Source: DASQPR01 sp963724705
GTDB taxonomy: Bacteria; Actinomycetota; Actinomycetes; Mycobacteriales; Micromonosporaceae
NCBI GenBank assembly: GCA_963724705.1
Contig: CAVRVS010000001.1
Location: forward strand, 372,001-436,000
Length of the DNA: 64,000 nt
Direction of reading: 5' to 3'
The notes under the pieces are model-generated. The model did no database searches. It saw only the letters and a program-made list of their open reading frames with translations, and had not been told where the DNA came from. This document shows, piece after piece, positions 59,345 through 64,000 of the stretch. The position numbers were made by a program, and so were the translations under genes. Numbering within the stretch: the first letter of the stretch is position 1; each line of letters opens with the position of its first letter.

Positions 59345-59979
59345 CGGACCCACTCACCTCATCGCGGCCGCCCGGACCGGAGGCACCGCGCGAAGCGCTC
59401 CTTCGTCGGTGTATCGAAGCGCTCGCCCGCACCGGCTTCAGCGACCTCAGCCTGCGCGAGATCGCGCAGGCCGTCGGCACCAGCCATCGGATGCTGATCT
59501 ACCACTTTGGATCGCGCGACGGCCTGCTTGCCGCCGTCGTCAACGCGATCGAGGCGGAGCAGCGGGCGGCACTCGCGGAACTCTCCGCGTCGAACGCGGA
59601 CCTGATCGACATCTCACGGGCGTTCTGGCAGCGGATCTCCGACCCGTCGCTGGCGCCGGCCGAGCGCCTGTTTTTCGAGGTGTACGCGCACGCACTGCAC
59701 GGACGACCGTGGACCGACACGTTCCGGTCCACGGTCATCGCGGCGTGGGAGCAGGCCCTGAGCGAGCTGTTCACGAGCCATGGCTTCGCGCCCGATGACG
59801 CGCGAAGTCGCGCCCGGCTCGCGCTCGCCGTTGCCCGCGGTCTCCTGCTCGACCTGTTGATCACCGGCGAGCGGGACGTGCTCGATGCGGCCGGCGAACT
59901 GCTCGCACCGATCATGACGCCGCCGCGACCGGACGCGGCGACATCAGTTGCCGGCGCGCCAGCCGCTCAGCCGGGGTAG
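59341..59979 (+). CDS. TetR-family transcriptional regulator
   Basis: This 212-residue TetR protein has a clear helix-turn-helix (LSLREIAQAVGTSHRMLIYHFGSRDGLLAAV, residues about 35-65). The GTG start lies in a GTGA overlap that probably was the stop of the SRPBCC gene. It likely regulates that pair through the upstream palindrome. Its end overlaps the convergent small gene by 13 bases. Confidence 0.9.
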   Translation: MTDPLTSSRPPGPEAPREALLRRCIEALARTGFSDLSLREIAQAVGTSHRMLIYHFGSRDGLLAAVVNAIEAEQRAALAELSASNADLIDISRAFWQRISDPSLAPAERLFFEVYAHALHGRPWTDTFRSTVIAAWEQALSELFTSHGFAPDDARSRARLALAVARGLLLDLLITGERDVLDAAGELLAPIMTPPRPDAATSVAGAPAAQPG

Positions 59980-60182
59980 AGCCAGTTGCGGCGCTCCTTC
60001 TCCGCCTCGTCCTCGGGCTGCAGCCGGCGCGTATCGACGGACGCGACCATGTCCGCGGGCGAGACAGGCGTGGGCAACTGCCCGAACCGGAGCCGGCGGA
60101 ACAGCTCCGCTTCCTCGTCGGTGATCAGCGAGATCTTGTTCGGATCCTCCTCATCGGGCTCCATATTCGGATGGTCCCGCAT
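59967..60182 (-). CDS. Small conserved acidic protein
   Basis: This 71-residue protein contains ISLITDEEAELFRRLRFGQL, which looks like a conserved actinobacterial block. Otherwise it is rich in Glu, Asp and Pro. Starts at 60200 (TTG, behind GGGGGG) and 60164 (ATG) are alternatives. No function is known to me. Confidence 0.6.
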   Translation of the reverse strand: MRDHPNMEPDEEDPNKISLITDEEAELFRRLRFGQLPTPVSPADMVASVDTRRLQPEDEAEKERRNWLYPG

Positions 60183-60239
60183 GTGACCGAGTGTCCGCAA
60201 CGGATGCCCCCCGATCCGGCACCGCGGCGGGACCGGCCG

Positions 60240-61436
60240 TTACGCCGACGAACGAGCGAGCCTCCGCACGGCCAACTCCGCGAGCATCGCCGCGCCGTCG
60301 CCCAAAACGCTGTCGTCGAACGCGGCGCGAGGCGAGTGATTCGTCGGCGCGTGCTCCGGATCGTCCGTGACGCAGGCGCCGAGGAACATGTACGACCCGG
60401 GGACCCGATCCAGCACCCGAGAAAAGTCTTCGGAGCCGGTGATCGGATTCGGCATCTCGGCGAAACGCTCCTCGCCGAAGACCTCGCGCGCGGTCGCGGC
60501 CACGAACTCGTACTCGGCCGCGTTGTTCGCCGTAACCGGGTACTCGCCCTCGAAGCGCGCCTCGACCCGCAGCCCGTACGCCGCCGCGATCCCCTCGCAC
60601 AACTCGACCGCGTACTTTGCTACCTGCTGGCGGACCTCCGGATTGAACGTACGGATGGTCGCCTCGAACGTCGCCTCGTCCGGGATGATGTTGCGCCGGG
60701 TCCCGGCCTGGAACAGCCCGACCGTGAGCACCACCGGCTCGAACGCGTCGATGCGCCGGGAGAGCATCGTCTGCAGCGCGGTGACCATCTCACAGGCCGC
60801 CGGCACCGGGTCGAGGGCGCCATGCGGACGTGAGCCGTGGCCGCCGGCCCCGATCACCTTTACGAACAGGCCGTCCGACGCGGCCATCAACGGACCCGGA
60901 CGCGACACGAACTGACCGCGCGCGATGACCGACGACTGGACATGCAGGCCGTACGCCGCGTCGACCGGCCGACCCGCGGCGTCGAGAACGCCCTCGGTGA
61001 TCATGTGACCGGCACCGTCCCAGCCCTCCTCGCCCGGCTGGAACATGAACACGATGTCGCCGCCGAGATCGGCTCGACGGGCCGCGAGCAGCTGCGCCGC
61101 ACCGACCAGGCCGGCGGTGTGCAGGTCGTGCCCGCACGCATGCATCGCACCGTTGTGGTGGGACGTGAACGTCTCGCCCGAGTTCTCGGTCACTGGCAAT
61201 GCGTCCATGTCTCCGCGCAGCAGCACGACCGGGCCGGGCTTGCCACCACGCAGCACGGCCGTGATCGACGACAGGCCGGTGCCGGTGGATACCTCGAGCG
61301 GCAACGGATGCAACGCGGTGAGCACCCGCTCCTGCGTCTTGGGTAGGTCGAGCCCGATCTCGGGAATCTGGTGCAGTTCCCGGCGCAACGCGGCCAGCTC
61401 CGGCTGCAGCTCGGCGGCATCCTCTCGCAAACTCAT
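60240..61436 (-). CDS. M20-family amidohydrolase (IAA-amino acid hydrolase-like)
   Basis: This 398-residue metal-dependent hydrolase has the M20D pattern: RELHQIPEIGL near the start, LLRGDMDALPV, HACGHDLHTA with metal ligands, FMFQPGEEGWDGA with the catalytic Glu pair, and GSEDFSRVL near the end. Members cleave N-acyl amino acids such as IAA conjugates or N-acetyl-diaminopimelate-like compounds. The substrate is not known here. Confidence 0.92.
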   Translation of the reverse strand: MSLREDAAELQPELAALRRELHQIPEIGLDLPKTQERVLTALHPLPLEVSTGTGLSSITAVLRGGKPGPVVLLRGDMDALPVTENSGETFTSHHNGAMHACGHDLHTAGLVGAAQLLAARRADLGGDIVFMFQPGEEGWDGAGHMITEGVLDAAGRPVDAAYGLHVQSSVIARGQFVSRPGPLMAASDGLFVKVIGAGGHGSRPHGALDPVPAACEMVTALQTMLSRRIDAFEPVVLTVGLFQAGTRRNIIPDEATFEATIRTFNPEVRQQVAKYAVELCEGIAAAYGLRVEARFEGEYPVTANNAAEYEFVAATAREVFGEERFAEMPNPITGSEDFSRVLDRVPGSYMFLGACVTDDPEHAPTNHSPRAAFDDSVLGDGAAMLAELAVRRLARSSA

Positions 61437-61592
61437 CCGTACCCCTCCTGTCAGCGGCCGACACGGTGAGCGGCCGTTACCGAAGCTACCGGCGACAGGC
61501 GGGTCGGCGCGAGACCGGAGACCCTATCGGACGTGGCAACCTCATGCCGTCGTACGTGGGATCCCACTCGCGCGGTCCCCGGTCGATCGGCG

Positions 61593-62093
61593 ATGCTGAC
61601 CATCGTGGAGATCAGAGAAGCGACCGCACACGACTGGCCGGCACTGTGGCCGATGCTGCGTGCGAACGCGCGCGCCGGCGAGACGTACACCTGGCCTTCG
61701 GACATCACCGAGGACGCCGCTCGCGCGCAGTGGATGAAGCAGCCGCCGGGTCGCACGGTGGTCGCGGTGGACGATGACGGTACGGTCCTCGGGACCGCGT
61801 ACACCCGACCGAACCAGGATGGGCCGGGCGACCACGTCGCGAACGCCAGTTTCCTCGTCGATACGGCGCATTCCGGTCGGGGCGTCGCACGGCAGCTGTG
61901 CCAACACGTCCTCGATCAGGCGCGCGCGGACGGCTACCGAGCGATGCAGTTCAACGCCGTCGTCGAGACGAACACCCGGGCGGTGGCCCTGTGGCAGTCG
62001 TTCGGATTCGACATCCTGACCACGGTGCCCGAAGCGTTCCGGCATCCGACGCAGGGACTCGTCGGGCTACATGTGATGTACCGCGTGCTCTAG
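61593..62093 (+). CDS. GNAT-family N-acetyltransferase
   Basis: This 166-residue GNAT protein has the acetyl-CoA loop AHSGRGVARQLCQHVLDQA and NAVVETNTRAVALWQSFGFD, an arrangement common in small-molecule or phosphinothricin-like acetyltransferases. There is no clear ribosome site before the ATG at 61593. Its end overlaps the convergent nucleotidyltransferase remnant by 27 bases. Confidence 0.85.
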   Translation: MLTIVEIREATAHDWPALWPMLRANARAGETYTWPSDITEDAARAQWMKQPPGRTVVAVDDDGTVLGTAYTRPNQDGPGDHVANASFLVDTAHSGRGVARQLCQHVLDQARADGYRAMQFNAVVETNTRAVALWQSFGFDILTTVPEAFRHPTQGLVGLHVMYRVL

Positions 62094-62390
62094 CGGGACG
62101 CGCTCGGCCAGGATTGCGGTGACGAGACGCGGGCGTGGCACGACGCTGAGCTCCAGACCGATGCCAGGACACGGGTACGCCGCGGCTAACAGCGCCGCTC
62201 CGAGCGCCGCCTGACGATCGGGCGGTACGGGGCTTCGCGACCACGACAAGCACGTCGACATCGCTGCGCTCGGGCCGGAATCCGCCCAGGACGCCGATCC
62301 GTGGACGTACACGCCGACCAACCCGCCGGCTCCGACGCACTCGTCGACCACGGCGGCCAGGCGGTTGCCGTACCCGACAAAGTCGATCAT
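62067..62390 (-). pseudogene. Frame-scrambled, truncated nucleotidyltransferase (AadA-like)
   Basis: The first residues (FVGYGNRLAAVVDECVG, LVGVYVHGSA) and the later ones (PPDRQAALGAALLAAAYPCP, GLELSVVPRP) match aminoglycoside-type nucleotidyltransferases. Between them the catalytic block GGFRPERSDVDVLVVVAKP appears only in another frame. A missing base near 62290 and a compensating one near 62225 would explain it. As read, the 107-residue product lacks the metal-binding Asp-x-Asp. It also stops soon after the N-terminal domain, while relatives have about 260 residues. Confidence 0.65.
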
Positions 62391-62485
62391 GGAGCGCAGC
62401 CTAGCCGCACACGCTGACATGTCGACGGTGGTGGTGTCAGCGTCGTGTGCGTGCCGTGTCAGCGGCGCCGGCCACCATTCGTGCC

Positions 62486-63463
62486 ATGACATATGCAATC
62501 CAGGCCGAGGGTCTGGTCAAACGCTTCGGCAAGACGACCGCGGTGGACGGTGTCGACCTGACCGTGCAACCGGGCACGGTGCTCGGCCTGCTCGGGCCGA
62601 ACGGCGCCGGCAAGACGACGGTCGTTCGCATGCTCGCCACGCTGCTGCGACCGGATGCCGGCAACGCCACCGTCGGCGGTTTCGACGTCGTGAAGGACGC
62701 CGACCAGGTGCGGACGATGATCGGGCTGACCGGTCAGTACGCCGCCGTCGACGAGGACCTGACCGGCTTCGAGAACCTGCTGATGATCGGGCGGCTGCTG
62801 GAGATCCCGACGAAGGCCGCGAAGCAGCGGGCGCGCGATCTGCTCGACCGTTTCGAACTGTCCGAGGCCGGCAACCGGTCGACGAAGACGTATTCGGGTG
62901 GCATGCGACGGCGCCTCGATCTCGCCGCCAGCCTGGTCGCCACGCCGAGGATCCTGTTCCTGGACGAGCCGACCACCGGCCTCGATCCACGCAGCCGCGG
63001 CGACGTGTGGGCGATGGTGCGCGAGCTTGTCCGCGAAGGCACCACGGTCCTGCTGACGACGCAGTACCTCGACGAGGCGGATCGTCTGGCCAACGAAATA
63101 GCGGTCATCGACCACGGTCGCGTCATCGCGAGTGGCACCGCCGCCGACCTCAAGGCCAAGGTCGGCGGGCAGACGCTGGACGTACGTCCGACCGACCCGG
63201 CCGACCTCGACCGCGTGGCCGGCATCATCCAGGCCGCGGTCGGCACCGCACCGGCGCGCGGTATCGAAGACCCCGGTCTGCTGTCGGTCGCCGTCGACGA
63301 CGCCCAGGCGCTGCCCATCGTCGTCGGCCGGTTGCAGGCCGACGAGATTCCGGTCACCGAGCTTGCGCTGCGCCTCGCGAGCCTCGACGAGGTGTTCCTC
63401 GCGCTGACCGGCCACACCGCCGACGAGACGACCGACGGCGACCGCTTCGACTACCGGAGGTAA
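62486..63463 (+). CDS. DrrA-type ABC exporter ATP-binding protein
   Basis: This 325-residue ATPase has Walker A GPNGAGKTT, GLTGQYAAVDEDLTGFENL (the daunorubicin-resistance DrrA pattern), signature YSGGMRRRLDLA, Walker B ILFLDEPTTGLDPRSR and the switch His replaced by Gln in TTQYLDEAD, as in DrrA. The C-terminal DUF4162-like domain follows. The likely role is drug or glycolipid export with the membrane partner downstream. The ATG at 62486 lacks a clear ribosome site. Confidence 0.93.
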   Translation: MTYAIQAEGLVKRFGKTTAVDGVDLTVQPGTVLGLLGPNGAGKTTVVRMLATLLRPDAGNATVGGFDVVKDADQVRTMIGLTGQYAAVDEDLTGFENLLMIGRLLEIPTKAAKQRARDLLDRFELSEAGNRSTKTYSGGMRRRLDLAASLVATPRILFLDEPTTGLDPRSRGDVWAMVRELVREGTTVLLTTQYLDEADRLANEIAVIDHGRVIASGTAADLKAKVGGQTLDVRPTDPADLDRVAGIIQAAVGTAPARGIEDPGLLSVAVDDAQALPIVVGRLQADEIPVTELALRLASLDEVFLALTGHTADETTDGDRFDYRR

Positions 63464-63466
63464 CCG

Positions 63467-64000
63467 ATGACCACGATCACCGCGACCGTTGGCGGCAGCG
63501 CCTGCCCGCCACATCGGACCGTTGCGCTCCGCGAGGCACGCGCGAACGCTTGCCTGGCGCGCTCTCGTCCGCATCCGCCGCAATCCAGAACAGCTGCTCG
63601 ACGTGACACTGCAGCCGATCATCTTCACGACGCTGTTCGTGTTCCTCTTCGGCGGCGCGCTCGCCGGCATGAACCGGCACCAGTACCTGCAGTTCGTGCT
63701 GCCCGGGATCATGGTGCAGACACTGATATTCGCGAGCGTCGGCACCGGCATCGGGCCTGAACACCGACATCACGAAGGGCATCTTCGATCGCTTCCGCAG
63801 CATGCCCATTGCCCGGTCGGCGCCGCTGTCCGGCGCGATCCTCGGCGACATGTTCCGCTACGTGACGTCGTTCGCCGTTCTCTTCGCGTACGGTTCTCTG
63901 CTTGGCTTCCGAGTGCAGACCAACGTGGGGCTGGCACTGGCCGGCGTCGCCGTACTTATCGCTTTTGCGTTCGCACTGTGCTGGATCTGGGCACTGCTCG
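63467..64000 (+). pseudogene. DrrB-type ABC-2 permease, frameshifted as read, cut by window end
   Basis: The ATG at 63467 follows a perfect ribosome site (GGAGGTAACCG) just after drrA. About 11 codons later the frame must shift (near 63500) to give HIGPLRSARHARTLAWRALV and RRNPEQLLDVTLQPIIFTTL, clear ABC-2 permease sequence. A second shift near 63753, at a GGG where GG would suffice, restores LNTDITKGIFDRFRSMPIAR and the following membrane segments to the window edge. Both shifts are +1 (one extra base). Without them no functional permease is made. Sequencing error in G runs is as likely as a real pseudogene. Confidence 0.75.

Noticed and set aside
1..64000. tRNA, rRNA, insertion sequence or prophage genes
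   Set aside because: I looked for transposase or integrase motifs, tRNA-like cloverleafs and rRNA stretches and saw none. I cannot run a covariance search, so a divergent tRNA is not strictly excluded.

Overview
The window is high-GC DNA from an actinomycete. It carries the complete actinobacterial division and cell-wall (dcw) cluster, including Wag31/DivIVA, SepF and MraZ. MurE has the DNPR motif of meso-diaminopimelate-adding enzymes. LigC resembles the mycobacterial enzyme, and TetR, HxlR and GNAT genes are numerous. I cannot name a genus.

Left part (1-29.1 kb, all on the minus strand, so transcription runs right to left). From a MraZ-box promoter at about 29.05 kb the order is mraZ, rsmH, ftsL-like, ftsI, murE, murF, mraY, murD, ftsW, murG, murC, ftsQ, ftsZ, yggS, sepF, yggT, divIVA. 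Then come a membrane protein with an Ada-like Cys/His tail, a small protein, a K+/H+ antiporter, a DksA/TraR protein with a very long histone-like tail, lspA, an RluD-type pseudouridine synthase, a membrane protein and a partial repeat protein cut by the window edge. Many junctions are ATGA or TGATG overlaps, so the cluster is translationally coupled. The laccase-like gene (ylmD) usual between ftsZ and yggS is absent, and an antiporter sits where ileS lies in Streptomyces. Several proteins (FtsI, FtsW, FtsL, RsmH, LspA, DksA) carry long low-complexity extensions.

Middle part (29.4-36.9 kb): assorted metabolic and regulatory genes. They are an ACT-GNAT fusion, a streptothricin-acetyltransferase-like GNAT, a CebR-like LacI regulator with its own operator array, an acyl-CoA ligase, an alpha/beta hydrolase coupled to a pRiA4b ORF-3-like protein, a 59-residue Cys/His mini-protein, and a RibD-C reductase.

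DNA-repair island (37.2-49.2 kb). This is the most interesting part. A tight plus-strand operon encodes a HerA-type hexameric ATPase, SbcD (Mre11), SbcC (Rad50), and a 647-residue protein that joins a NurA-like nuclease to an AlkA-type HhH-GPD DNA glycosylase. Downstream, on the minus strand, are an ArsR/DUF2087 regulator, the ATP-dependent DNA ligase LigC and a stand-alone LigD-type polymerase domain. No Ku gene is visible. The set looks like an end-processing machine (resection plus base-lesion removal) next to split end-joining enzymes.

Right part (49.3-64 kb): msrB, a DUF6510/flavin reductase/molybdopterin oxidoreductase set, a TetR-controlled ABC exporter, DUF1992, a Gfo/Idh/MocA oxidoreductase, an HxlR/GNAT divergent pair, a DUF4407 membrane protein, an SRPBCC-TetR pair, an M20 amidohydrolase, a GNAT, and a DrrA/DrrB-type exporter. 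The last 5 kb contains three genes that read as frameshifted (SRPBCC, a nucleotidyltransferase, DrrB). That means either local gene decay or poor sequence quality near a contig end.
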